This document shows, piece by piece, positions 1 to 6,565 of a stretch of DNA of 15,904 bases. The DNA is taken from NCBI GenBank assembly GCA_025935155.1, contig JAICVV010000012.1, positions 1 through 15,904 of the forward strand, written 5' to 3'. Made by a program: the position numbers and the translations under genes. How positions within the stretch are numbered: the first letter of the stretch is position 1; each line of letters begins with the position of its first letter. The notes beneath the pieces were generated by a model. That model did no database searches and was not told the DNA's origin. It saw only the letters and a program-made list of their open reading frames with translations. This DNA is from Alphaproteobacteria bacterium. GTDB lineage: Bacteria > Pseudomonadota > Alphaproteobacteria > Micropepsales > Micropepsaceae.

Positions 1-537
1 GTACGCGGCGTCCGGCTGAGCGGGGACAGGTTGCCACGCGCCGCGGCACGTCTGGACATAAGGATAATAGCCGCGGGGATTGCGGCAGTAGTACCAGTAG
101 TCGCCGTAATCCGAGCTTGGCTCGTCGTAAATTGTCTCCGAAACGTAGTCAGGATACGGATAAACGGGGGCAGGGTAGAAGTACCAGCCGCCGCCAGCCC
201 ACCACCACCAGCCGAGTCGGCCGCCGCGGCGCCCATGCCACCACCGCCCATGAGTCCACACCGCCCTCTCGCGCGGCGTGAAGCGGCTCACCCGCCAGCC
301 CAACCGCCCACGAAACGGGTTCACCCGCACGGTCACGCGACGTGGGAAGCCATGGGCACGGATACCGGGCGGAACGCGATGGAACCGGTCCACGCGGACC
401 ACCGCACGAGGGTGTCCTGCCGGACCAACGCGAACGTGGGCCCGGACATCATCTTTATGGTCAGCCAAGGCAACCCCCGGGGCGGCGAGTGCCCCGCCCA
501 GTAGCAGACCGGCAAACAAACAAGTGACTTTTCGCAT
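1..537 (-). CDS. Exported Trp/Tyr-rich protein of unknown function (partial, C-terminus beyond window edge)
   Basis: The minus strand is open from an ATG at 537 to the window edge, giving 179 codons with no stop, so the 3' end is missing. Residues 1-25 form a clear Sec signal peptide: basic MRK, a Leu/Gly/Ala core, and a VALA|D cleavage site. The mature part begins with an Arg/His/Val-rich segment (26-100). A run of four tryptophans follows near 110, then a Pro/Tyr-rich stretch (YPAPVYPYPDY). The visible end carries YYCRNPRGYYPYVQTC and GAWQPVP, a Cys-GYYPYV-Cys-W pattern that I recognise from small uncharacterised exported proteins of proteobacteria; the two cysteines could form a disulfide. 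A weak purine-rich GAGG lies about 8 bases before the ATG. The gene diverges from the PodJ-like gene across about 165 bases. No enzymatic motif is visible and the function is unknown. A role in the periplasm or outer membrane is inference from the signal peptide only. Confidence 0.8.
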   Translation of the reverse strand, partial: MRKVTCLFAGLLLGGALAAPGVALADHKDDVRAHVRVGPAGHPRAVVRVDRFHRVPPGIRAHGFPRRVTVRVNPFRGRLGWRVSRFTPRERAVWTHGRWWHGRRGGRLGWWWWAGGGWYFYPAPVYPYPDYVSETIYDEPSSDYGDYWYYCRNPRGYYPYVQTCRGAWQPVPAQPDAAY

Positions 538-587
538 TCCGCAACCTCGTGGAGAACCCAAGATACGCTGATCTCCTTGGGCTGAAC

Positions 588-618
588 AAGGAATGAACGG
601 AGAATTCATTCGTTCCTT
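588..618. promoter_or_regulatory. Inverted repeat in divergent intergenic region, candidate operator
   Basis: GAATGAA (591-597) and TTCATTC (605-611) form a perfect 7-base inverted repeat with a 7-base spacer. An overlapping pairing, AAGGAATGAA (588-597) with TTCGTTCCTT (609-618), gives ten pairs including one G-U. A second perfect pair, CCCAAG (557-562) with CTTGGG (576-581), lies just to the left. The elements sit between two divergent genes, where a shared operator or a leader hairpin would be expected. No T-tract follows on either strand, so a terminator is unlikely. Regulatory function is inference. Confidence 0.35.
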
Positions 619-701
619 CGCAATCCGCAGCGTTGGTGAAAGCGCTCCTTAACCCCTTTTTGTTTTATTGGCTCCGGCGCAATCCAGTCCGGTATGTCTG
701 T

Positions 702-2168
702 ATGCCCTTCATTGCCGAAACAGATGCTTTTGACGATCATATCGCGACCGGCGGCGGCGAGGACATTCAACCGCAACTCGTCGAAACGCCTCCGAACGCG
801 ATTTTTGGCGGAGCAATATCCGCGGATCACAACCGGGTTTACCTGGTCGGAGCGGAAACAAGGCTGGATGCGCGCTTTTGTATGCTCGAAAGAGCGCTGG
901 TCGAAATCGAGGCCCGTCTGAAACAGGCCGAAGCCAGTTCGGTCCGGGCGGCAAGTCTCTCCGAACGTGGAGCCGCGGCACTTTTTCAGCGCATGGAAAC
1001 ATTCGAGCGGCAGCAAATTGCTTCTGTGAAGTCGGCGATTGGAGAGTTGGGAGCGAAGCTGCGGGAAGCGAGCGCCGACGCAGCTGAAGTGCCTGAGTTG
1101 AGGCAGTCCGCCGGGCCAGGTCTCACGCATGCAGAGCGTGGGCTGGAGGGCGATGAACACGACTCTCCCGCAAAGAACGCGAGTCAGGCAGGGGTGGAAC
1201 CGGCCAATCGGCCTCCAGAGCAAAATGAATATCTCGCTGCGGCTCACCGGGCCGCCAATGCCGCAGCAACGCTTGTGAATCTGGAGGACAGGGGCCCCGC
1301 CACGGATTCAATATGGCAGACCTTCATCAGAACGCGTGTCCCATTGCAACGAAAGCACTATGCTCTTGCAGCTTGCGCGGCATTCATGATGTTTACTGCA
1401 GGCGGATCTGCCGCTTTTTACGCCGGACAAGCCAGAGGTCACCAAATGGTGACGCAGCTTGCCGCGCGGAATGCGCATCATGGCAAGCAGTTTAGGCGGA
1501 TGGCCGCAGTTCACCGCGCCGCGATCGATCCGTGGACTCCTCTGGCGGCTCTGGCGAGGGCCGGCAATGCTCATGCCCAGTTGCTACTTGGACTCGATTA
1601 TCTGCGCGGCAACGGTGTCGCTCTCAGTCCGTCTATAGCTGTAGAATGGATTCACAGGGCCGCCGCGCAGCGTGAGCCTGTCGCGCAATACTGGCTGGGC
1701 ACGTTGTACGAACACGGCGACGGCGTGGCGCCCAATTCGGTGGAAGCCATACGGTGGTATGAAGCGGCGGCCGCGCAGGGTAACCGAAAGGCAATGCATG
1801 CATTGGGCGTTGCGTTTGCGCAAGGGCATGGCGTTCAGCAGAATTACGCAGCCGCAGCTGCGTGGTTTAGCAAAGCGGCCAACCTTGGACTCGTAAATTC
1901 GGAGTTCAACCTGGGTGTGCTGTACGAGCGCGGACTGGGTGTGCCGCAAAGCCTGCGTGAAGCTTATCGATGGTATGCTGTTGCGGCGGCGCGCGGCGAC
2001 GATGAATCGCGCGTCCGTATCGAGGCGTTGAAAACTCAGCTAGCAGGACAGGATATCGCGACGGCCCAGAATGCGGCGGCAATGTTCCAACCGCAGCCTT
2101 TGGTGGAAGCGGCGAATCGCGTGCCTGATCTCGCGGTTTCGCCGGGCGGCACTCCCGCGCACGAATAG
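702..2168 (+). CDS. PodJ-like polar localisation protein: coiled coil, single TM segment, periplasmic Sel1 repeats
   Basis: The 488-residue product has the PodJ architecture in compact form. An acidic cytoplasmic N-terminus (1-50) leads into a predicted coiled coil (about 51-125). A low-complexity linker and the conserved short helix EYLAAAHRAANAAA (177-190), a signature shared with rhizobial PodJ proteins, follow. Next is one transmembrane segment (about 219-242, preceded by RKHY), and then four Sel1-like repeats (about 280-432, e.g. AVEWIHRAAAQ, AIRWYEAAAAQG, AAAWFSKAANLG, AYRWYAVAAARG). PodJ of Caulobacter and rhizobia is a polarity scaffold of about 970 residues or more, so this protein is about half that size, mainly through a shorter cytoplasmic part. 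The ATG at 702 is preferred; the frame is open back to a TTG at 633, which would add a hydrophobic 23-residue leader with no obvious family match. Orientation with Sel1 repeats in the periplasm is inferred from PodJ. A generic Sel1 protein is the alternative. Confidence 0.8.
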   Translation: MPFIAETDAFDDHIATGGGEDIQPQLVETPPNAIFGGAISADHNRVYLVGAETRLDARFCMLERALVEIEARLKQAEASSVRAASLSERGAAALFQRMETFERQQIASVKSAIGELGAKLREASADAAEVPELRQSAGPGLTHAERGLEGDEHDSPAKNASQAGVEPANRPPEQNEYLAAAHRAANAAATLVNLEDRGPATDSIWQTFIRTRVPLQRKHYALAACAAFMMFTAGGSAAFYAGQARGHQMVTQLAARNAHHGKQFRRMAAVHRAAIDPWTPLAALARAGNAHAQLLLGLDYLRGNGVALSPSIAVEWIHRAAAQREPVAQYWLGTLYEHGDGVAPNSVEAIRWYEAAAAQGNRKAMHALGVAFAQGHGVQQNYAAAAAWFSKAANLGLVNSEFNLGVLYERGLGVPQSLREAYRWYAVAAARGDDESRVRIEALKTQLAGQDIATAQNAAAMFQPQPLVEAANRVPDLAVSPGGTPAHE

Positions 2169-2184
2169 CAGTCCGCGGTGCAAA

Positions 2185-2260
<76 letters not shown>

Positions 2261-2348
2261 TGCCAATCCGATCAGAAGCATCCTTCTTCAGCTGCAGCGG
2301 GAGGCCAGGAGATCGGACTGTGTCAACTTCGTAGCAAATCCCGATGTA

Positions 2349-3152
2349 CTATGCCATCAGACGCCGTCGATTGCGTGCCGCTTTCTTAGGCTTCGCGTCT
2401 CGCTTTCTGCGCCGCCGCAACATCTCCTCCCGCTCCTGGGCGAGCCATTGGGCCGAGTCACCCTCATACATCCGCTGCAAAAAGATTCGAAATCGCTTTT
2501 CCAATGCAGCTTGGTCTTCCTCATTCAGCTCCTGCCGAAACCTGTTTCTCTCGCCCTTGTTTTTTTGCGTAAACGCTTCCTCAAAGGCGTGGCGTATTGC
2601 CTTGGGGCGATCGCACGCAATCCCAAGCACCGACTCTATGCAATCGATCGCGTTCTCAGGCGAGAATGCGACAATATCGTATTCCAGCGTCAGCGTACCT
2701 TTCAGCGAAGCCCATTTAATGAACTTCTGAATTTGGCTGGATACCTCGTAGGCCGCCACGTGAACATCGGTCATTAGCGAGAACTCTCTTCGGCCGGATG
2801 CCCTAGCCTCCTTCCCGGCATCGACGAGAGAAAGGCAGATATCTCTCGGATCACGCCATGATGCAATGACTTGAAGCTGGCCCCGCCTCTGAAGGTCCTC
2901 GGTATGATGAAATATGGGATCCAGGAGCGCGGCATGGGTTTTGACAGCTATCAAGCGGTCTCCAATAGCCGCGCAGAGATCGTCGAGCCTTCGATGGGTA
3001 ATCGGCTGAATGTAGTTGACACGGTGCCCGGAGTTCACAACGTTATCCGGGAGCCGCACCTGCGGATGGCCCGCGTTTTCCAGCATTCCCTTCACCAGTT
3101 CGAAGGTGAGGGTGCTTCCCGATTTTGTGATGCCGTAACACAATACCAGCAT
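2349..3152 (-). CDS. Sulfotransferase-family protein (PAPS-dependent type)
   Basis: The 267-residue protein shows the two cofactor motifs of P-loop-like sulfotransferases. The 5'-phosphosulfate loop is at the extreme N-terminus (YGITKSGSTLTFELV, 6-20), and the 3'-phosphate motif is ASWRDPRDICLSLVD (97-111), with R100 and S108 in the expected places. The short K71-T-H motif and the later YDIVAFSPENAIDCIESVLGI segment (158-178) fit the family's usual order. The Arg/Lys-rich tail (about 241-264) is unusual and may bind an acidic partner. No signal peptide or membrane segment is seen, so it should act in the cytoplasm; the acceptor (glycan, lipid or small molecule) cannot be told from sequence. 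Counting 240 bases inside the gene gives about 52% GC, lower than the roughly 60% of neighbours, which hints at later acquisition. It has no operon partner. Family assignment is firm; substrate is unknown. Confidence 0.82.
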   Translation of the reverse strand: MLVLCYGITKSGSTLTFELVKGMLENAGHPQVRLPDNVVNSGHRVNYIQPITHRRLDDLCAAIGDRLIAVKTHAALLDPIFHHTEDLQRRGQLQVIASWRDPRDICLSLVDAGKEARASGRREFSLMTDVHVAAYEVSSQIQKFIKWASLKGTLTLEYDIVAFSPENAIDCIESVLGIACDRPKAIRHAFEEAFTQKNKGERNRFRQELNEEDQAALEKRFRIFLQRMYEGDSAQWLAQEREEMLRRRRKRDAKPKKAARNRRRLMA

Positions 3153-3465
3153 AAAGGTCGTCCCGTAAACATAGGGAAATTCGTCTCAGACGGCGAAAAA
3201 CTTGTCGCAGACAGCCACTGCGTGGCTATTACAGGTCACCACCACGGTTCTAACTTTGGGTCAAGTATATCGTGGCGCCAAGCCGTTGCAGAGAGCTGGA
3301 ATCGTGTGACCATTCAATTATAATCATTCAATAATGCTCAGCGTTGATGCGGGGCCAAAAAAATGCATCGTCCCCGCCGCCGGTGGCGGTAATCATCGGC
3401 ATCGCCTTCCCCCTCCGACTCGTGTTTCTGTTTGATCTTGGAGGCCTGACGGATAGAAGCAAGGG
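3153..3465. other. Gene-free 313-base region between sulfotransferase and metG starts
   Basis: No convincing coding sequence lies here. It must hold the divergent promoters of the sulfotransferase (minus) and metG (plus). Visible elements are two direct copies of ATTCAAT (3312-3318 and 3326-3332, 14-base period) flanking a TATAAT (3319-3324), a GCGGGG/CCCCGC pair (3349-3354 with 3372-3377), and a tight CCGCC-ggt-GGCGG hairpin (3377-3389). Neither hairpin is followed by a T-tract, so these are not classic terminators. No -35 box of good quality accompanies the TATAAT on either strand. A structured metG leader or a small RNA is possible but not shown. Confidence 0.45.
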
Positions 3466-5196
3466 ATGAGCACCCCCAAGAAGCGCGTTCTCGTCACCAG
3501 CGCACTGCCATACATCAACGGCATCAAGCATCTCGGTAATCTTGTGGGATCAATGTTGACTGCAGATGTGTTCGCGCGTTTTCAGCGGGCCCGCGGGAGG
3601 GAGACGCTTTTCGTCTGCGCAACCGACGAACACGGTTCGACCACCGAACTGGCCGCAATGGAAGCTGGGCAGGACGTCGTCACGTTCTGTGCGGAACAGC
3701 ACGCGGCGCAAGCCGATATATGCAGGCGCTTCGGACTTTCCTGGGATTATTTCGGACGCTCCTCGAATACACCGAATCACAAACTGACGCAGCATTTCGC
3801 GCGGCAATTGTGGAACGCAGGGCATCTGGAGCTGCGTACAACCAAGCAGGTTTATTCCAATACGGACAAGCGGTTTCTTTCCGACCGGTATGTGATCGGC
3901 ACCTGTCCCCACTGCGGGTACCCAAATGCGCGTGGCGACCAGTGCGAGAACTGCACTCGCGTGCTCGATCCGGCCGATCTGATTAATCCGCGCTCAGCAA
4001 TATCGGATTCCAGCGATCTCGAAATTCGCGACTCGACACATCTGTTTTTGAAGCAGTCGCAATTTGTGCCGCAACTTCGCGAGTGGATTGCGGGCAAGAA
4101 GGATTGGCCGGTACTTGTCACGTCCATCGCCAACAAATGGCTGGACGAAGGATTGCATGATCGTGGCATCACACGCGACGTGGAATGGGGCGTGCCCGTG
4201 CCTGACGACATTGGCGGCGGACAGTTGAAGGGGAAGGTGTTTTACGTGTGGTTCGATGCGCCGATCGAATATATCGGCGCCACCTGGGAATGGGCGGAAG
4301 TCAACGGAAAGGGCGATGCCTGGAAGAGTTGGTGGTTTGGCGATGACGCGAAGGACGTGACCTATTTCCAGTTCATGGGCAAGGACAACATCCCGTTTCA
4401 CACCGTTGGCTTTCCCGTCACAATTATGGGCAGCGGCGAGCCGTGGAAACTGGTGGATCGCCTGAAGGGGTTTAACTATATCAACTACTACGGTGGGAAA
4501 TTCTCAACCTCGCACAAGCGCGGTGTGTTCATGGACACCGCGCTTGAAATCCTGCCGGCCGACTACTGGCGCTATTACCTCATTGCGAACGCGCCGGAAG
4601 GATCGGATTCCAATTTCACCTGGGATCATTTCGCGAGCGTGGTGAACAAGGATCTAGCTGACGTCCTTGGCAACTTCGTCAATCGCATTACGCGATTCTG
4701 CGTGGCCCGATTCGACGGTCGTGTGCCGGGGGAGGGCGAGTACGGCGCGGAAGAACAAGCCCTGATTGAAGAACTTGACATGCGCGTCAGAACATATGCG
4801 GAGCATTTCGAAGCGGTCGAATTCCGCAAGGCGGCGGCCGAACTCCGGGCTATTTGGGTTGCCGGAAACGAATATCTTACGCGTGCCGCGCCTTGGACAA
4901 CGATCAAAACGGATCGCGCGAGAGCCGCGGCTGCTGTACGTCTCGGCCTCAATCTGGTGCATGTGTTTGCTCACCTCACGTGGCCGATAATGCCGGCGAT
5001 CGCGCGAACGATCCACGAGAGCATTCAGCCTGTGGCAGCGGGTACCGGCGTCATTCCGTGGCCCGAAGGTTCAATGGCAGACGAACTGGATCAATTGGAG
5101 GCTGGTCAACCGATCAGTGCGCCGGAGGTACTGTTCGCCAAAATAACTGATGAGCAGATTGCGGCCTGGATCGAACGCTTCGGTGGTCCGGAGTAA
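3466..5196 (+). CDS. metG: Methionyl-tRNA synthetase
   Basis: MetG charges tRNA-Met with methionine in the cytosol. The 576-residue protein opens with ALPYINGIKHLGN, in which HLGN (22-25) is the class I HIGH signature. It has the ATDEHGS substrate motif (52-58) and a single zinc knuckle CPHC/CENC (C147, C150, C160, C163). FMGKDNIPFH (303-312) and the KMSKS-equivalent loop KFSTS (345-349) follow, then the helical anticodon-binding domain. This is the short alphaproteobacterial type, lacking the C-terminal tRNA-binding domain of the 677-residue E. coli enzyme. HLGN and KFSTS are usual in this subfamily, so they are not defects. The ATG is preceded by the purine-rich AGAAGCAAGGG. The stop codon lies one base from the convergent bpt stop. 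There is no operon partner. Confidence 0.97.
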   Translation: MSTPKKRVLVTSALPYINGIKHLGNLVGSMLTADVFARFQRARGRETLFVCATDEHGSTTELAAMEAGQDVVTFCAEQHAAQADICRRFGLSWDYFGRSSNTPNHKLTQHFARQLWNAGHLELRTTKQVYSNTDKRFLSDRYVIGTCPHCGYPNARGDQCENCTRVLDPADLINPRSAISDSSDLEIRDSTHLFLKQSQFVPQLREWIAGKKDWPVLVTSIANKWLDEGLHDRGITRDVEWGVPVPDDIGGGQLKGKVFYVWFDAPIEYIGATWEWAEVNGKGDAWKSWWFGDDAKDVTYFQFMGKDNIPFHTVGFPVTIMGSGEPWKLVDRLKGFNYINYYGGKFSTSHKRGVFMDTALEILPADYWRYYLIANAPEGSDSNFTWDHFASVVNKDLADVLGNFVNRITRFCVARFDGRVPGEGEYGAEEQALIEELDMRVRTYAEHFEAVEFRKAAAELRAIWVAGNEYLTRAAPWTTIKTDRARAAAAVRLGLNLVHVFAHLTWPIMPAIARTIHESIQPVAAGTGVIPWPEGSMADELDQLEAGQPISAPEVLFAKITDEQIAAWIERFGGPE

Positions 5197-5197
5197 G

Positions 5198-5962
5198 CTA
5201 AAGCCGAACCCAGCCTTCGGCGCGCAAGGCTTCTACTGGCCGGAAGCGTGACTTATAGTCCATTTTGTCACTGCCCTGAATCCAATAGCCCAGATAAATA
5301 TATGGCAATCCGCGCCGCTGCGCCTCTGCAATGTGATCCAGAATCATGTGCGTTCCGAGGCTGCGGGAAATTTCGCCAGGATGATAAAAGCTGTATACCA
5401 TTGACAGACCATCGCGCAGCACGTCTGTCAGCGCGCAACCCAGCAGCATCTCATACGAGCCGTTCCTGGGGATAGAGCGGTATTCTACCAGGTGGGTCTC
5501 AACTGGTGTTTCTTCGACCATCGCCACGTAATCGAACAATCCCATATCGGACATGCCGCCGCCGGCGTGGCGAGAATCGAGGTAGGTGCGAAGCAGGGCG
5601 AACTGCTCGCGCGTCGCCTCCGCTCGCGCTTCGTGCCGCGTGATATCTGTGTTGCGCCGGAGGATCCGGCGATGACCGCGAGAAGGCGCAAACTCGTTAA
5701 CGACGATGCGAACGGAGACGCAAGCCGAACAGCCATCGCAGGCCGGCCGGTAGGCAATCATCTGACTGCGACGGAACCCCGAATGGGTGAGCGCCTCATT
5801 GAGTTGTTGGGCAAGGCCGCCCGTCAGACGGGCGAAAACCTTTCGTTCTACCCGACCCGGTAGATAGGGACATGGCCCTCCGGGCGTTAGGAAAAATTGC
5901 GGTAGCCGGGCGGTACGCTGGTCGGTCACGGCATTCTGCTTAAGGCCAAAGGCTGGCGTCAC
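5198..5962 (-). CDS. bpt: Aspartate/glutamate leucyltransferase (bacterial arginyltransferase homologue)
   Basis: Bpt transfers leucine from Leu-tRNA to N-terminal Asp or Glu of proteins, making them ClpS/ClpAP degradation substrates (N-degron pathway). The protein (254 residues from this start) shows the family's N-terminal LTPGGPCPYLPG segment, the cysteine cluster RPACDGCSACVSVRI (C75, C78, C81, plus C31), SFYHPGE (191-197), and the C-terminal acyltransferase signature LGYWIQGSDKMDYKSRFRP (224-242). The start is uncertain. GTG at 5962 has a GAGGA 12 bases upstream, while an in-frame GTG at 5929 would give MTDQRTARLPQFF, closer to the N-terminus usual in the family. The gene converges on metG with a one-base gap and diverges from the marR efflux operon. 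Identity is firm from length and motifs. Confidence 0.95.
   Translation of the reverse strand: MTPAFGLKQNAVTDQRTARLPQFFLTPGGPCPYLPGRVERKVFARLTGGLAQQLNEALTHSGFRRSQMIAYRPACDGCSACVSVRIVVNEFAPSRGHRRILRRNTDITRHEARAEATREQFALLRTYLDSRHAGGGMSDMGLFDYVAMVEETPVETHLVEYRSIPRNGSYEMLLGCALTDVLRDGLSMVYSFYHPGEISRSLGTHMILDHIAEAQRRGLPYIYLGYWIQGSDKMDYKSRFRPVEALRAEGWVRL
5203..5221 (-). terminator. Possible bpt terminator hairpin overlapping the 3' end of bpt
   Basis: GCCGAA (5203-5208) and TTCGGC (5216-5221) form a perfect 6-base stem with a 7-base loop. Read on the minus strand, the hairpin is followed by TTTAGCTTA, a short T-rich stretch that includes the bpt stop codon. The T-tract is weak and the stem is inside the coding region, so this is a tentative call. 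It would also lie just beyond the metG stop on the plus strand, where no T-tract follows. Confidence 0.3.
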
Positions 5963-6006
5963 TATCGCAGCGAATCCTCAGCTTGTGGAGAAAAATCGCA
6001 ATCTCC

Positions 6007-6027
6007 GGCCTTGTGGCGCGCAAGGCC
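6007..6027. promoter_or_regulatory. Perfect inverted repeat upstream of the marR promoter, candidate second operator
   Basis: GGCCTTG (6007-6013) and CAAGGCC (6021-6027) form a perfect 7-base inverted repeat with a 7-base spacer in the bpt/marR divergent region. The core GCCTTG recurs as a direct copy at 6045-6050, overlapping the -35 box, so three copies of the hexamer (one inverted) lie within 44 bases. No T-tract follows. It could be a regulator site for marR-emrAB or bpt; function is inferred. Confidence 0.4.
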
Positions 6028-6047
6028 AGGAAATTTGCTACCAAGCC

Positions 6048-6075
6048 TTGAGAAGTTAGTAACTTGGCTTATATT
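6048..6075 (+). promoter_or_regulatory. Sigma-70-type promoter of marR-emrAB with palindromic operator in the spacer
   Basis: A -35 box TTGAGA (6048-6053, five of six matches) and a -10 box TATATT (6070-6075, five of six) are 16 bases apart. An alternative -10, TATTAT, is at 6072-6077. The spacer is filled by the perfect 13-base palindrome AAGTTAGTAACTT (6053-6065, centred on 6059), flanked by AAGCC (6043-6047) and GGCTT (6066-6070). Transcription would start near 6082-6085, giving a very short 5' leader before the ATG at 6096. The position suggests that the MarR product blocks its own promoter, as is common in MarR/EmrR systems. That it binds here is inference. Confidence 0.65.
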
Positions 6076-6095
6076 ATCTTCGCTTAGATTCAGAC

Positions 6096-6563
6096 ATGCA
6101 GCAGACTTTCGAACGCGATCTTCTGATCGTTCTTTACGACGTCGCCCGATTGATGCGGACGCGTTTCGATCAGCGTGCCCGCGCGCGCGGGATGACCCGT
6201 GCCCAATGGGTGATCCTGGCTCGTTTGGCCCGGCAGCCGGGCATATCGCAGAACGAATTGGCGAGCATCTGCGAAGTCGAGCCGATCACCATCGGCCGGC
6301 TGGTGGACCGGCTTGAGGCCAGAAATCTGGTCGAGCGCCGGCCGGACTCCACGGACCGCCGCGTCAACCGGCTGCATTTGCTTCCCGCGGCGCAACCGAT
6401 CCTCGAAGAGATCACTTCCTATCGAGACGCCTTGAGCGAACAGATCCTGGATGGGCTCGACGAGCACACACGCGACGCGCTGGTGGATGCGCTGCTCCAC
6501 ATCAAGAACAAATTGACATCGGAAGAGTTCGACCTTCCACGTCTCGAAGCTGCCGGAGAGTAG
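6096..6563 (+). CDS. MarR-family transcriptional regulator of the adjacent emrAB efflux pump
   Basis: The 155-residue protein has the MarR layout: an N-terminal dimerisation helix (1-30), then a winged helix with helix-turn-helix SQNELASICEVEPITIGRLV (51-70), the connecting DRLEARNLVERR, and a wing carrying DSTDRRVNRLHL (84-95). Long C-terminal helices (about 97-145) complete the dimer interface. MarR proteins usually repress and release DNA on binding phenolic or drug-like ligands; no ligand can be inferred here. It is the first gene of a three-gene operon: emrA starts two bases after its stop. The start codon has almost no Shine-Dalgarno sequence and a predicted leader of about 12 bases, so near-leaderless translation is possible. 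Autorepression through the 6053-6065 palindrome is the likely control. EmrR would be the functional analogue. Confidence 0.92.
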   Translation: MQQTFERDLLIVLYDVARLMRTRFDQRARARGMTRAQWVILARLARQPGISQNELASICEVEPITIGRLVDRLEARNLVERRPDSTDRRVNRLHLLPAAQPILEEITSYRDALSEQILDGLDEHTRDALVDALLHIKNKLTSEEFDLPRLEAAGE

Positions 6564-6565
6564 AA

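Noticed and set aside
31..504. Plus-strand open frame of 157 codons, Pro/Ala-rich
   Set aside because: It is antisense to the minus-strand exported protein, which has a clean signal peptide and recognisable tail; the Pro/Ala richness comes from high GC.
606..1247. Minus-strand open frame of 213 codons opposite the PodJ-like gene
   Set aside because: No recognisable motif. The plus strand here encodes the coiled-coil part of a protein with a coherent domain order.
2321..2326. Minus-strand TTGACA upstream of tRNA-Thr, possible -35 box
   Set aside because: No acceptable -10 box at 16-18 bases; the region at the right distance is GC-rich.
3328..3531. Minus-strand open frame of 67 codons overlapping the metG start
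   Set aside because: No motif, it runs into metG, and its composition follows the leader sequence.
3466..5196. MetRS signature variants HLGN and KFSTS as possible inactivation
   Set aside because: These forms are normal in the short alphaproteobacterial MetRS subfamily.
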